NCBI RefSeq assembly: GCF_018619435.1
Contig: NZ_JAHFZF010000029.1
Span: forward strand, 1 to 61,894
DNA: 61,894 nucleotides
Source: Rhodoferax sp. U11-2br
GTDB taxonomy: Bacteria > Pseudomonadota > Gammaproteobacteria > Burkholderiales > Burkholderiaceae_C
Direction: 5' to 3'
Below are positions 16,007-24,747 of the stretch, one piece after another. The notes beneath the pieces are model-generated. The model worked only from the letters and a program-made list of their open reading frames with translations. It had not been told where the DNA came from and did no database searches. Every line of letters starts with the position of its first letter. Position 1 is the first letter of the stretch. Made by a program: the position numbers and the translations under genes.

Positions 16007-17209
16007 TCAAAGCGGCGCACTTGTCGCCCCACGGCTCATCAGCATCAGACCACAGCCCAGCAACGCAAAACACACCACGGGCAGCACCATGCCCGGCCCA
16101 CCGAAGGTTGAGATCACCAGGGCAAACAGAGGCGGTCCCAGCGTGGAGCCCAGATTGCCCATCTGTGCCACGGCGCCATTGGCGCGCGCCTGCACGGTGG
16201 GTTCATGGCTCAGGTAAGGAATCAAGGCAAAGGATGAGCCGCCTGCCAGACCCACGGTGTAGGTCAGCAACACCGCAACCGGCGCCATGCTGAGCCCTGA
16301 AATCAGACAGAAACCCAAAGCCAGACCGACCAATGCCATCGCTGTGAAAGCCCCCAGCACAAGCCGCCTTGGCGTGACCAGAGGTTGCGCCAACCAACCC
16401 GCAGAAAAGGTCCCGCTGATAGCGGCAAAAGGCAAGATGATCGCCACCCATGCACGATCAGCCCCGGCGTACTGGGGCACAAAAGTCAGCAAGGCAATGG
16501 CGGTGCTGGTGTAACAAAAAAAACACAGGCCTGGTAAGGCCGTGACCCAGTGTTGATAAAGGCGCAGGTGCAGCCTCGGCAAGGCGGCCAGGGTTGGCCA
16601 AGGCTGATCCTGTAAGGCGTCTTTCGGCAACATGATCAGGACCAGCACAAACATCATCGCCAGCCCGGCAGCATGCACCCCAAAAAGGCCGCTCAACTGA
16701 AAGTGCGCCAACACCCAGCCACCGCCCGCAGCAGTCAACGCAAATGCCACTGACACAAAAGTGCTCCATAGCCCCATGACCAGTGAATGGTGGCGCCGTG
16801 CACTTTGGCGAATGATCAGCACTGGGGCGGCCACCACCACCGCCAACTGGGAAAAGCCCTCGAACAAGCGCGTCAGCCACAACAAGGGAAACGGTGGCAT
16901 CAGCGCTTGCAACAAGGCCAGTACTGCACCCAGCCCCATGCCCAGCAGCAAGAGTCGTCGATAGCCGATGGCAGGGGCGCACAGCCCGACGGTGACCCCC
17001 AAGACCAGGCCCACCGTGCCCACTGTCGACAAAATCCAGCCCATGGCTGTGGCCGTGGTGGCGTAAGTGGCCTGCAGGGTCTGAAAGGCAAAGGAAATTT
17101 TGGAGAACTGCATCGCTGCCAGCACGCCACATAACCACAAGGTGATGACCCTGGGCCAATGGGTGGCTGATGAGGCAGCGGGGGCGGAATCGGTCTTCGA
17201 GTTGGGCAT
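16007..17209 (-). CDS. MFS transporter
   Basis: 400-residue major facilitator with about 12 hydrophobic helices, starting at ATG 17209; the long upstream extension belongs to another frame. N-terminal half: WLCGVLAAMQFSKISFAF to LAMMFVLVLIMLP. A hydrophilic central loop (about 200-225) separates the halves. CynX/NimT-like overall, but the substrate is not evident. The XRE/PAS-like regulator gene ends 43 bp upstream on the same strand, so the two probably form one unit. Confidence 0.85.
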   Translation of the reverse strand: MPNSKTDSAPAASSATHWPRVITLWLCGVLAAMQFSKISFAFQTLQATYATTATAMGWILSTVGTVGLVLGVTVGLCAPAIGYRRLLLLGMGLGAVLALLQALMPPFPLLWLTRLFEGFSQLAVVVAAPVLIIRQSARRHHSLVMGLWSTFVSVAFALTAAGGGWVLAHFQLSGLFGVHAAGLAMMFVLVLIMLPKDALQDQPWPTLAALPRLHLRLYQHWVTALPGLCFFCYTSTAIALLTFVPQYAGADRAWVAIILPFAAISGTFSAGWLAQPLVTPRRLVLGAFTAMALVGLALGFCLISGLSMAPVAVLLTYTVGLAGGSSFALIPYLSHEPTVQARANGAVAQMGNLGSTLGPPLFALVISTFGGPGMVLPVVCFALLGCGLMLMSRGATSAPL

Positions 17210-17252
17210 GCGCCAATGTTCGCGTTGCGTCACGGGTGCGTCAACGCATAAG

Positions 17253-17855
17253 TTATGCGTCACTCTGCACGGTGGTGCAGAGGCGCCCAGGCAAACCATT
17301 GGCCAGCCAAACGCGCTCCCAGACCATGACGCTGCGGTGGATCTGCAGGCCCACGGTCTGCGCGGTACGCACATGCACCACCACCGGTGCGGGGGCCTCC
17401 TGCTCCCACCAGCCATTCGGCCCGAGCTGCTGCTCTGCCTGTGCGATGTCCTCGGTGGCAAATTGCCAGAGCGAGGTATGCAGCAGATCGGTTTCGGGAA
17501 CACCCCACACTTGCTGACGGGATGGGGACGCCGCCAGCAACCGGTGGTCGACATCGGTAATCAAGTGCGTGGGCAAAGCGCAATGCTGAACCAGCCGCTG
17601 CAAGGCCGCATCCTGTGCCGGTGCCAGAGCCAAGGCCTGCAACAAGGCCTGAATGGTGTGCTCTGACGGCGTGATGCTGCCCTGCTCCCAGCGTGACACC
17701 GTGGCTTGGTTCACCCCAGCCATGGCGGCTACTGCTTCCTGCTTCAAGGCTTTGATGCGACGCAACCGCTTGAGTCGCTTGCCAAACGATGGCAGGGACG
17801 CAATAACTTGAATGGCATGCGACATGGCCAGCCCTTTCTCAGGCTTGTTCAGCAT
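17253..17855 (-). CDS. XRE regulator with C-terminal PAS-like domain
   Basis: 200 residues (or 190 from the second ATG, MSHAIQ). An XRE helix-turn-helix lies at about 27-80 (KRLRRIKALKQEAVAAMAGV, then NQATVSRWEQG), followed by a MmyB/PAS-like ligand domain (THLITDVDHRLLAAS). It precedes the MFS transporter gene by 43 bp, so it likely regulates that transporter in response to a small molecule. Confidence 0.8.
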   Translation of the reverse strand: MLNKPEKGLAMSHAIQVIASLPSFGKRLKRLRRIKALKQEAVAAMAGVNQATVSRWEQGSITPSEHTIQALLQALALAPAQDAALQRLVQHCALPTHLITDVDHRLLAASPSRQQVWGVPETDLLHTSLWQFATEDIAQAEQQLGPNGWWEQEAPAPVVVHVRTAQTVGLQIHRSVMVWERVWLANGLPGRLCTTVQSDA

Positions 17856-17895
17856 GAGCCGCTGCCAGCCTGTGGCAAGAGCTCAGCGATGAAAG

Positions 17896-18050
17896 GATGC
17901 CGCCTGAGGGCTTGAACCCCACTTTGCCTCTGGCTGCCGGGTTGGATGCCATCGCGTGGAGCAACCGACCCTTGCGCGCGCTGGCGGGCAGCTCAGGGGA
18001 GCAGGGCGGTGTTTGTGGGCTGATCATGGTGGGGAATGATACGTTTGCAG
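17896..18050 (-). pseudogene. Internally deleted second copy of deoC
   Basis: On the minus strand an ATG at 18027 begins a frame with TPPCSPELPASAR (deoC: TPPWLLDLPASAR), which jumps to ASNPAARGKVGFKPSGGI (deoC: AASPAARDTVGFKPSGGI). About 190 codons between these blocks are missing. The 5' flank (GGTGGGGAATGATACGTTTG) also matches the deoC 5' flank almost base for base. This is a relic of a deoC duplication. The surrounding 17856-18187 stretch has no other gene. Confidence 0.7.
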
Positions 18051-18187
18051 GGGGCAGACGCCGCAAGAGTTCGGCGCCCATGCCGGTCGTAGAATGTTTG
18101 CTCGCCGTGACAAATGTGCAAACACAGCAGGCATCACGCGAACCAATCCCTCTGTCAGGCCTTGGTATTTGACGCAGGAGAAGAATC

Positions 18188-18589
18188 GTGAAAGACCTCG
18201 TTTGGGACAAGATACTCAGCGTGGGTGTCACCGAGATTGATGAAGACCACCACAAGCTGATCCACATCTTCAACATCCTCAACCACGCCATTTCAGACGG
18301 CGAATCCAAAGAGTACCTGGCGGCCACCCTGGACGAGCTGGTTTACTGCACGGTCTGGCATTTCAGCCACGAAGAGCGCCTGATGCTCAAACACCGTTAT
18401 CCAGAAGCGGAAGACCACAAAGCCGAGCACCAGGAACTGATCCAGAGCGCCAAGGAGCTGCAACGACGGCTGCTCCAACCAGGCGCCTCTTTCGCCGAGG
18501 AACATGTGTTGTTTCTGGAGCAATGGTTAACCAAACACATCCTCACCGCGGATGGGCGACTGGGGACGTTTTTGTCGCGGGTGATGTAG
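18188..18589 (+). CDS. Bacteriohemerythrin
   Basis: 133-residue non-haem di-iron oxygen-binding protein. The helical bundle shows the ligands in order: His in TEIDEDHHKL, HFSHEERLML, EDHKAEHQEL, and the final H..D pair in KHILTADG. The length matches single-domain bacteriohemerythrins. Expected to be cytoplasmic, in O2 storage or delivery or sensing. The ribosome-binding site is GGAG (18178-18181), about 6 bp before ATG. It is monocistronic. Confidence 0.92.
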   Translation: MKDLVWDKILSVGVTEIDEDHHKLIHIFNILNHAISDGESKEYLAATLDELVYCTVWHFSHEERLMLKHRYPEAEDHKAEHQELIQSAKELQRRLLQPGASFAEEHVLFLEQWLTKHILTADGRLGTFLSRVM

Positions 18590-18747
18590 GTGCTGCCGGA
18601 AAACACGCATCGGATCTAGGCTCGCAGCCGACAACCAAATTTTCAGATCTCGGTCACCCAGGCCCTATATTTTGATGCTTTGGCGTTTTCATTCAGGTGC
18701 GGCAAGCCACAAAGTAGCCTTGCGTCCCCTTGAGTGACGGGATGGCA

Positions 18748-19428
18748 TCACTGGGGTACATGGATAGTTGTGTTGGGGTCTGCGCCAGCGTCTCCTGAGT
18801 TTGCGAGCCAGCGATAGTTGAATAGTTGGTCCACGTTAATCACCAAGTCCGCAGAAGATATTAATGGACGGACCATGGCACAGTAGTCTTGCCACTCAGC
18901 TTGAATCCTGGTTTCCGCATCTGCGGGTTTCATACCCCTCTTCTGCATGTTTGCGCGGTAGCGCATGAGACGCAACGTCGACTCATCGGAGTCGAGGAAG
19001 ACTTTCAGATGCATCCGGTTGGCAACGTCACGGTGAAACGAGTGAATCCCCTCAACGACGAGGACATCACAGGGGTCAACAACCCTTGGATTCACGTGCT
19101 TTGTTCCCGTCCTGTTGTCGTATGGATGGAGCGAGAACGGTTCTCGCACAGTGAATTTCCGAATCGCGGAGTCAAGGGCGCGGATGTCGATCGATCTAGG
19201 GTTGTAACCGCTAATTCCAAGCGCGTTGCGTTCTGTTCGGTCCTTCATGAACGAGTCCGTTGAGATCGAGTCGCAGGAAATACTGAGTTGAGCCAACGCG
19301 CCGCAGAGATGACTGGCTACGGTCGACTTCCCTGTATCCGCCCAACCACATAGCGCCACAAACAGCGGTGGGGTGTGATTGGTGAGTCTGGCCTGGATCA
19401 GACTTGCAAGTGTCCGAGGTAGGTTCAT
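18748..19428 (-). CDS. Uridine kinase-like P-loop kinase
   Basis: 226 residues with a Walker A (CGWADTGKST), a DVLVVEGIHSF motif typical of uridine kinase/phosphoribulokinase, and a LID-like region (RLMRYRANMQKRGMKP). It probably phosphorylates a nucleoside or a related small molecule, though the exact substrate is not evident. The base composition is lower in GC than its neighbours, and the gene stands alone between unrelated loci, which suggests acquisition by transfer. Confidence 0.7.
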   Translation of the reverse strand: MNLPRTLASLIQARLTNHTPPLFVALCGWADTGKSTVASHLCGALAQLSISCDSISTDSFMKDRTERNALGISGYNPRSIDIRALDSAIRKFTVREPFSLHPYDNRTGTKHVNPRVVDPCDVLVVEGIHSFHRDVANRMHLKVFLDSDESTLRLMRYRANMQKRGMKPADAETRIQAEWQDYCAMVRPLISSADLVINVDQLFNYRWLANSGDAGADPNTTIHVPQ

Positions 19429-19477
19429 GTTCTGGACGCCAGCGACACGCTGGACATGAAGTGTGATGTAGAAAGGC

Positions 19478-19672
19478 TCAGCCCTGTCTCCTCAACATGG
19501 CGATTGTCGCCCCAACATCGGAGTAGAAAAGTTCCCGAGAATCGCTTGAAATAAGGGGCTTCGATGACTTGCGGTTCAAAGGACTGTCGATATAGAGCCC
19601 TTCCATCCACGATCCCGGTAGCGACAACAGCTGGTAACGCTGATGTACATCCCCCCAGCCATCAACCTGCAC
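19478..19672 (-). CDS. Possible small protein upstream of the kinase
   Basis: A GTG-started frame of 64 codons with coding-like content (LLSLPGSWMEGLYIDSPLN, then LISSDSRELFYSDVGATIAM), ending 49 bp before the kinase start on the same strand. No family is recognised. The true start may be elsewhere, or this may be the tail of a lost gene. The rest of 19429-19707 holds only the acuI upstream region. Confidence 0.3.
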   Translation of the reverse strand: MQVDGWGDVHQRYQLLSLPGSWMEGLYIDSPLNRKSSKPLISSDSRELFYSDVGATIAMLRRQG

Positions 19673-19707
19673 AATAGCGCCGTACCAAGCACCAAGGAAA
19701 CAACAGC

Positions 19708-20694
19708 ATGTTCAAAGGCATTCTCATCACCAAAGTCGAGGCGGGCTATTTGGCTCAGCTTCAAACTATCGACGACTCAGTGTTACCTGACGGAGATGTC
19801 CAGGTGCAGGTGGCCTGGTCCACCCTCAATTACAAAGATGGCCTGGCCATCACCGGCAAGTCGCCCGTGGTGCGTCGTTTCCCGATGGTTCCGGGCATCG
19901 ACTTCGCTGGCACCGTCACCCACAGCAGCCATGCTGCCTGGAAAGTGGGTGACAAGGTGGTACTCAACGGCTGGGGTGTGGGTGAAACCCATTGTGGTGG
20001 TCTGGCCCAGGTGGCGCGGGTCAAGGGTGACTGGTTGGTGCCTTTGCCCGCCGCCTTCACCGAGCGCCAGGCCATGGCCATTGGCACCGCCGGTTACACC
20101 GCGATGTTGTGTGTGTTGGCGCTGGAGCGTCATGACATCAAACCCGCTGACGGTGAGATTCTGGTCACCGGTGCCAACGGGGGAGTGGGCAGTGTGGCCA
20201 TCGCCCTGCTGGCCAAACTGGGCTACACCGTCGTGGCATCTACCGGACGTTTGGCCGAGTCTGACTACCTCAAGGCACTGGGCGCAACCCAAGTCATGGA
20301 CCGTGCCGAGCTGTCGGCGCCGGGCAAAGCCATCGGCAAGGAACGCTGGGCAGGCGTGATCGACACCGTGGGCAGCCACACCCTGGCCAATGCCTGCGCC
20401 ACCACCCAATACAACGGCGCCGTGGCGGCCTGCGGGCTGGCCGGTGGCATGGACTTCCCGGCCACGGTGGCGCCGTTCATCCTGCGCGGTATCACGCTCT
20501 ATGGCATTGACAGCGTGATGGCGCCGCTGGCTGTGCGCCTGCAAGCCTGGGAGCGCCTGGCTCGTGACCTGGATGTGAGCAAGCTGGAAGCCATGACACG
20601 TGAGATCAGACTGGACCAGGCCATCGATGTCGCTGCTGAACTGCTGCAGGGTCAGGTGCGCGGGCGCGTGGTGGTGGATGTGGCGGGCAGCTGA
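19708..20694 (+). CDS. acuI: Acrylyl-CoA reductase (AcuI/YhdH family)
   Basis: 328-residue medium-chain dehydrogenase that reduces acryloyl-CoA to propionyl-CoA with NADPH. Motifs: [30 protein letters not shown] (the zinc-lacking YhdH type) and the nucleotide-binding [20 protein letters not shown] lies 9 bp before ATG 19708. It prevents accumulation of toxic acryloyl-CoA during 3-hydroxypropionate or DMSP-type catabolism. Confidence 0.88.
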   Translation: MFKGILITKVEAGYLAQLQTIDDSVLPDGDVQVQVAWSTLNYKDGLAITGKSPVVRRFPMVPGIDFAGTVTHSSHAAWKVGDKVVLNGWGVGETHCGGLAQVARVKGDWLVPLPAAFTERQAMAIGTAGYTAMLCVLALERHDIKPADGEILVTGANGGVGSVAIALLAKLGYTVVASTGRLAESDYLKALGATQVMDRAELSAPGKAIGKERWAGVIDTVGSHTLANACATTQYNGAVAACGLAGGMDFPATVAPFILRGITLYGIDSVMAPLAVRLQAWERLARDLDVSKLEAMTREIRLDQAIDVAAELLQGQVRGRVVVDVAGS

Positions 20695-20723
20695 GCCCGC
20701 CAGACAAACAGTACACACATCAC

Positions 20724-21341
20724 ATGAACCACACCAGACGTAACTGCATCACTGGGCTTGGCCTAGCCTGCCTGCTGGCCCTGCCGGCTTATGCACAACT
20801 GCCCCAGCGCAACCTGATTGTGGATGTGCGGCAGGTGGAGGCTGGCAATGAAGGGGGCTACTCGGCCAGCACCACAACGCGTGAGGCGCTGATGACGGCA
20901 CAAACGGTCAGCGTGCGCAATGGCGAAAAAGCCAGCTTCAATGTGTCCAAGTCCATGCCGATGCAGTGGGTGCAGTCGGTATCGGTGCAAAGCGCTTCGA
21001 TGGCGGCGTCGGGCGTGTCGGCGTCCAACACGGGTGGTGGCGTAACGAATGGTCTGGTGTGGCTGGAAGCGGGCCAGAGCCTGCAGGTGCAGCCACATTG
21101 GCTTGGTGGCAAACAGCCGGTGCGCCTGGAGATAGACGTGCAGTCGACCCGTGTTGGCCACCGCACCGGTGCCGAGCTGCCCGACCAGAGTAAAAGCCAA
21201 CTGGTCACCACGGTGAATGCACCGCTGGGCCAATGGGTCACCGTGGCCATCAGCGGCAGTGCCTCACAAGCCGGGGTGTACAGCAGCCAGGCTGCAGCCA
21301 ACAGCCAGCGTCTGCTGCAGATTCGGGTGCTGGCGCCCTGA
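20724..21341 (+). CDS. Exported hypothetical protein
   Basis: 205 residues with a signal peptide (positive NHTRR, hydrophobic LGLACLLALPAYA, cleavage near residue 24). The mature part is Ser/Gln/Val-rich, beginning RNLIVDVRQVEAGNEGG. That pattern is reminiscent of small secretin-associated or N0-like beta domains in Burkholderiales, but no family is certain. It lies 29 bp after acuI on the same strand and abuts the convergent LOG-like gene with a 2-bp gap. Confidence 0.65.
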   Translation: MNHTRRNCITGLGLACLLALPAYAQLPQRNLIVDVRQVEAGNEGGYSASTTTREALMTAQTVSVRNGEKASFNVSKSMPMQWVQSVSVQSASMAASGVSASNTGGGVTNGLVWLEAGQSLQVQPHWLGGKQPVRLEIDVQSTRVGHRTGAELPDQSKSQLVTTVNAPLGQWVTVAISGSASQAGVYSSQAAANSQRLLQIRVLAP

Positions 21342-21343
21342 AA

Positions 21344-21877
21344 CTAGGTTGGCACCAGGCCCAATTCGCGTAACTGGGCCTCCAGCTCAGCCATCGAGCC
21401 CCAGGGCAGGATCGGTGCGTTCTGCCGCTCGTCTGGCGGGTTGCTCGGCAAGTCGTTGGACCAACCCCCACAGCCCACCAGCGGCAGCAAAGGCCGCTTG
21501 TGCAACCAGGCCAGGCAGACTTCCGAGATGGTGCCAGCGCGCCCGCCAATCACAATGCAGGCATCACCCGCCAGCGCCATCAGCAGGTTGCGCGCGTCCC
21601 CCATGCCACACGGGATAACCACAGTGGCAGGCCAGTCGGGCGCAGGCATCTGGTCCGGCGGCACGATGCTGAGCACCAGGCCACCCGCGCCAATCGCCCG
21701 CTCAGCCGCCACCCGGGTCGCCGGGCTGCCACAACCACTGACCAGAGTGATGCCCAGTTGCGCCAGCAGCGCGCCGGCCTGGGCCGCGAGTTCATAAGCG
21801 GCAGAGCCGGGCTCGGCGCTACCCAACACACAGACCTGGGGTCGACGGATGGAGGGGCTCATAAACGGGATACTCAC
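21344..21877 (-). CDS. TIGR00725/LOG-like Rossmann-fold protein
   Basis: 177 residues with a Rossmann core: VCVLGSAEPGSAAYELA, a mid-region glycine turn, and GGRAGTISEVCLAW, related to the PGGxGTxxE motif of LOG phosphoribohydrolases. TIGR00725-like proteins have no settled function; a nucleotide-cleaving activity is plausible. Its ATG overlaps the punA stop by 4 bp (ATGA), making it the third gene of a cdd-punA operon and supporting a nucleotide-related role. Confidence 0.75.
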   Translation of the reverse strand: MSIPFMSPSIRRPQVCVLGSAEPGSAAYELAAQAGALLAQLGITLVSGCGSPATRVAAERAIGAGGLVLSIVPPDQMPAPDWPATVVIPCGMGDARNLLMALAGDACIVIGGRAGTISEVCLAWLHKRPLLPLVGCGGWSNDLPSNPPDERQNAPILPWGSMAELEAQLRELGLVPT

Positions 21878-22668
21878 GGCAAGGCGGCAATGATGTCGGC
21901 CAGCAAACGGCTGGCTTTGGCACTGCCTTCTTTCGCCTGCTCCAGGGTGTGGGCGTGGCTCAGCTGTTCTGTGGACAAGCCCGCGCCGTAGTTGGTGATG
22001 AAGGACAGCGCCAGCACACGCAGGCCCAGGTAACGCGCCAGGATGGTCTCGGGCACGGTGCTCATGCCAACCGCATCGGCACCGAGTAATTTGGCCATAC
22101 GGATCTCGGCCGGGGTTTCAAACTGCGGGCCCAGCAGCCAGGCGTAGACACCTTCAAAAAGTGTAGCGCCTTGCCCTTTGGCGACGAGGGCTGAATGCAG
22201 TTTTAGCTCAGGATCATAAGCATCCACCATATTCACAAAACGCTGGTTGCCGGTGAGTCCGACCAGGGGTGAGCGCTGCGGCAGGTTCAGGTGGTCGCTG
22301 ACCAGCATCAGGCTTTGGGGTGGCATGTCCAGCCGCAGGCTGCCTGCGGCATTGGTTTGCACCAGGGTGTGGCAACCCAGCGCCTGGAGCACTTGCAGCG
22401 GCAGCGCCATGCCGTCGACCGCGCCAGTTTCATAGCCGTGTTTGCGCCCGCTCATCACGGCCACCGCCTGACTGCCAATCTTGCCCAGCCACAACATGGC
22501 GCTATGGCCTGCCACGGTGGGCTGCGGGAAACCTTCGAGCTCGCTGTAGGGGATCTGGACGGCGTCTGTGATGTGTTCGGTGAGCCCGCCCCAGCCTGAA
22601 CCCAGCACCACCGCGATGCGGGGTTGTAATTGCCCGGCGCGGGCCTGAATGGTGGCAAGCGCGTTCAT
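21874..22668 (-). CDS. punA: Purine-nucleoside phosphorylase
   Basis: Splits purine (deoxy)nucleosides with phosphate to base and ribose-1-phosphate. 264 residues from ATG 22668, which overlaps the cdd stop by 4 bp. Motifs: VVLGSGWG, the phosphate-binding SGRKHGYE, the purine-site TNAAGSL, and the MSTVPETI helix. It is a trimeric-type PNP. Translationally coupled on both sides (cdd-punA-TIGR00725). Confidence 0.9.
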   Translation of the reverse strand: MNALATIQARAGQLQPRIAVVLGSGWGGLTEHITDAVQIPYSELEGFPQPTVAGHSAMLWLGKIGSQAVAVMSGRKHGYETGAVDGMALPLQVLQALGCHTLVQTNAAGSLRLDMPPQSLMLVSDHLNLPQRSPLVGLTGNQRFVNMVDAYDPELKLHSALVAKGQGATLFEGVYAWLLGPQFETPAEIRMAKLLGADAVGMSTVPETILARYLGLRVLALSFITNYGAGLSTEQLSHAHTLEQAKEGSAKASRLLADIIAALP

Positions 22669-23105
22669 GCTTGGGCTCCTAAGTGATCGGGTCCAAAACC
22701 TTCTGGCAGCAACTGAACCAGGGTGTAGCTTGGGCCGGTGGTTTCGTCGTTGGCGCACAGGATCGGCAGGTCTGGTGCACCAAACTCACGCAATTTCTGC
22801 CTGCAGCCACCGCAGGGTGTGGTCCAGGCGCTATGGTTTTTGCCACCGTTGCCGACCACCAGCACGGCGCGGGCGCGGGTGCTGCCCGCCAGCACCATCG
22901 CGCTCAGGGCCGAGGCTTCGGCGCACACACCTTCGGGGTAGGCGGCGTTTTCGACATTGCAGCCGGCGTGGATGCGCCCCAGGTCGTCGAGCACCGCAGC
23001 GCCTACTGGATAGCGGGAATACGGCGCATAGGCCTGGCGCTGGGCAGCGCGGGCGGCAGACAGCAGGGCCTGCTGCTGGGATTCGGTCAGGGTTTGAATG
23101 GTCAT
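22665..23105 (-). CDS. cdd: Cytidine deaminase
   Basis: Deaminates cytidine/deoxycytidine to uridine. 146 residues, the homotetrameric short form. Zinc ligands and the catalytic Glu are seen in CAEASAL and PCGGCRQ, and the substrate motif is GCNVENAAYPEG. First gene of the operon with punA and the Rossmann-fold protein. Together with deoA/deoC in the window it gives a nearly complete nucleoside breakdown route. Confidence 0.92.
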   Translation of the reverse strand: MTIQTLTESQQQALLSAARAAQRQAYAPYSRYPVGAAVLDDLGRIHAGCNVENAAYPEGVCAEASALSAMVLAGSTRARAVLVVGNGGKNHSAWTTPCGGCRQKLREFGAPDLPILCANDETTGPSYTLVQLLPEGFGPDHLGAQA

Positions 23106-23151
23106 GGCTGCACTTTACTGCGAACCGGCGGCAAACCAGGCACTAAAGGCG

Positions 23152-24102
23152 TTAAGTCTGGCCCTGGTCAATTTCTTGCCGAAGCCACTGCTGAAAGGCC
23201 AGCACCACCGGCTGGGTGATGGCGGTTTTGGCAGACACCAGGTGGTAGGCGTAATACGAGGGCAAACTGGTGGCAAACGGGATCACCAGCCGGGCGCTGG
23301 CCACGTCGGCCTCGATCAGCTGTTGCTGGACCAACGCCACACCCTGGCCGTCCAAAGCGGCTTCGAGCGTGAGGATGGCGTTTGAAAACCGCAGGCCACG
23401 CGCCACATCCACACCGCTGACACCGGCCTTCTGCAGCCAGCTTTGCCAACTCGGCATGGAGACCACCTCACGGGTCGAGTCGTCGTGGATCAACACATGC
23501 CGGCTCAGGTCCTGTGGCTGCTGCAGCGCCAGCTCACCCACAGACAGGCTGGGGCGGCAAGCCACCACAAAGTCCGGAGTGAACAGGTGTTCGACCTGGT
23601 AGGCCGGGTAGCGCCCGTTGCCAAACCGGATCGCCACCTCGCTGGTTTCGCTGCGTGGGTCGATCAACTGACCGGACTGGGCCAGCACCGCGTCGGGTTC
23701 GTCGATGTTGCCAATCAGGCTGGTGATGCGCACCAGCACCTCGGGGTGGGCCGCAGAAAACCGGCCCAGCCGGGGAATCAGCCAACGCGCCGCAAAAGCA
23801 GGTGGCGCCGTCACATGCAGCGTACGCTGCGCATGGTGTTGGGTGAGTTCCACCCCGGCGGCAAACTGGTCCAGCCCGGCGCGGATCTTGGGGTACATGG
23901 CCTGGGCGTCGTCGGTCAGCGTCAGGGCGTTGGGGCCGCGCTGGAACAATGCCACACCCAGGTAAGACTCCAGCTTTTTGATCTGCTGGCTGACCGCCGC
24001 CGGGGTGACGTTCAACTCGGCTGCAGCCTTGGCAAAGCTGAGGTGGCGCACCGCTGCCTCGAAGGTGCGGAAGGTGGACAGGGCGGGGAGTCGGTAAACC
24101 AC
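23152..24102 (-). CDS. LysR-type transcriptional regulator (GcvA-like)
   Basis: 316 residues with an N-terminal winged helix (TFRTFEAAVRHLSFAKAAAE, then LNVTPAAVSQQIKKLE) and a C-terminal periplasmic-binding-like effector domain. The GcvA-like pattern includes LTDDAQAMYP. It ends 46 bp upstream of cdd on the same strand, so the nucleoside operon could be its target. The effector is unknown. Confidence 0.9.
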   Translation of the reverse strand: MVYRLPALSTFRTFEAAVRHLSFAKAAAELNVTPAAVSQQIKKLESYLGVALFQRGPNALTLTDDAQAMYPKIRAGLDQFAAGVELTQHHAQRTLHVTAPPAFAARWLIPRLGRFSAAHPEVLVRITSLIGNIDEPDAVLAQSGQLIDPRSETSEVAIRFGNGRYPAYQVEHLFTPDFVVACRPSLSVGELALQQPQDLSRHVLIHDDSTREVVSMPSWQSWLQKAGVSGVDVARGLRFSNAILTLEAALDGQGVALVQQQLIEADVASARLVIPFATSLPSYYAYHLVSAKTAITQPVVLAFQQWLRQEIDQGQT

Positions 24103-24319
24103 GGTGGAGGCCGAGCCGGCGGGCGGCAGGCTAAATAAAACTAAGGGTAAGCATCATAAATGATAGTTTGCTGCGGTGCAGCAACAGCACTACATTCGGC
24201 CATCGTTTTCCCTTACCAGCCGTTCCTTGCGTGGTGCTGACGGCTGACCCATACAACCCGTTGTCCTTGTGCTTGACCTGTTCAGACAAGGCAACTTCGC
24301 CCTTTGCCAGGAGTTCGTC

Positions 24320-24730
24320 ATGAACGCATTTGTGAATTTGAAACCCATGCTCACCCCAGTGGCGGCTGAACATGCCTGGCTGGAATGGCCAGAGATCCTG
24401 AAGCGCCAGCAGGCGCTGGACACCCCGACCTGGATGGCCGACTGGCTGGAGGCAGCCCATCAGCCTTTGGGCGTGTCGGCAGACGACAGCGAGGTCGACA
24501 CCTGGCCAGAGACGACCAACAGCCAAGAACCCATCCACACCCCCAACTGGCAGGCGGAGTGGCTGGACTGGATGGACAGCGGTTCTGCGGCCAAGCCAGC
24601 GCTTGAGGCCACAGCAGCACACACGGTGTGCCCGTTCAATACGACCAGAAACACAGGCGCAGCACCCAAAAGTAACCTGCCATGGCTGCTCTCACACCCG
24701 CCGGTTACCCAGCTGGACAAAGCGGCCTGA
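24320..24730 (+). CDS. Trp-rich hypothetical protein with internal repeat
   Basis: 136 residues from ATG 24320 (AGGAG 8 bp upstream). No family is recognised. Two copies of a Trp motif lie about 45 residues apart (TPTWMADWLEAA and TPNWQAEWLDWM), with acidic linkers between. No signal peptide or membrane helix is clear. It is convergent with the ABC permease gene. Confidence 0.55.
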   Translation: MNAFVNLKPMLTPVAAEHAWLEWPEILKRQQALDTPTWMADWLEAAHQPLGVSADDSEVDTWPETTNSQEPIHTPNWQAEWLDWMDSGSAAKPALEATAAHTVCPFNTTRNTGAAPKSNLPWLLSHPPVTQLDKAA

Positions 24731-24747
24731 ACCGCGCTTGATGCCCG

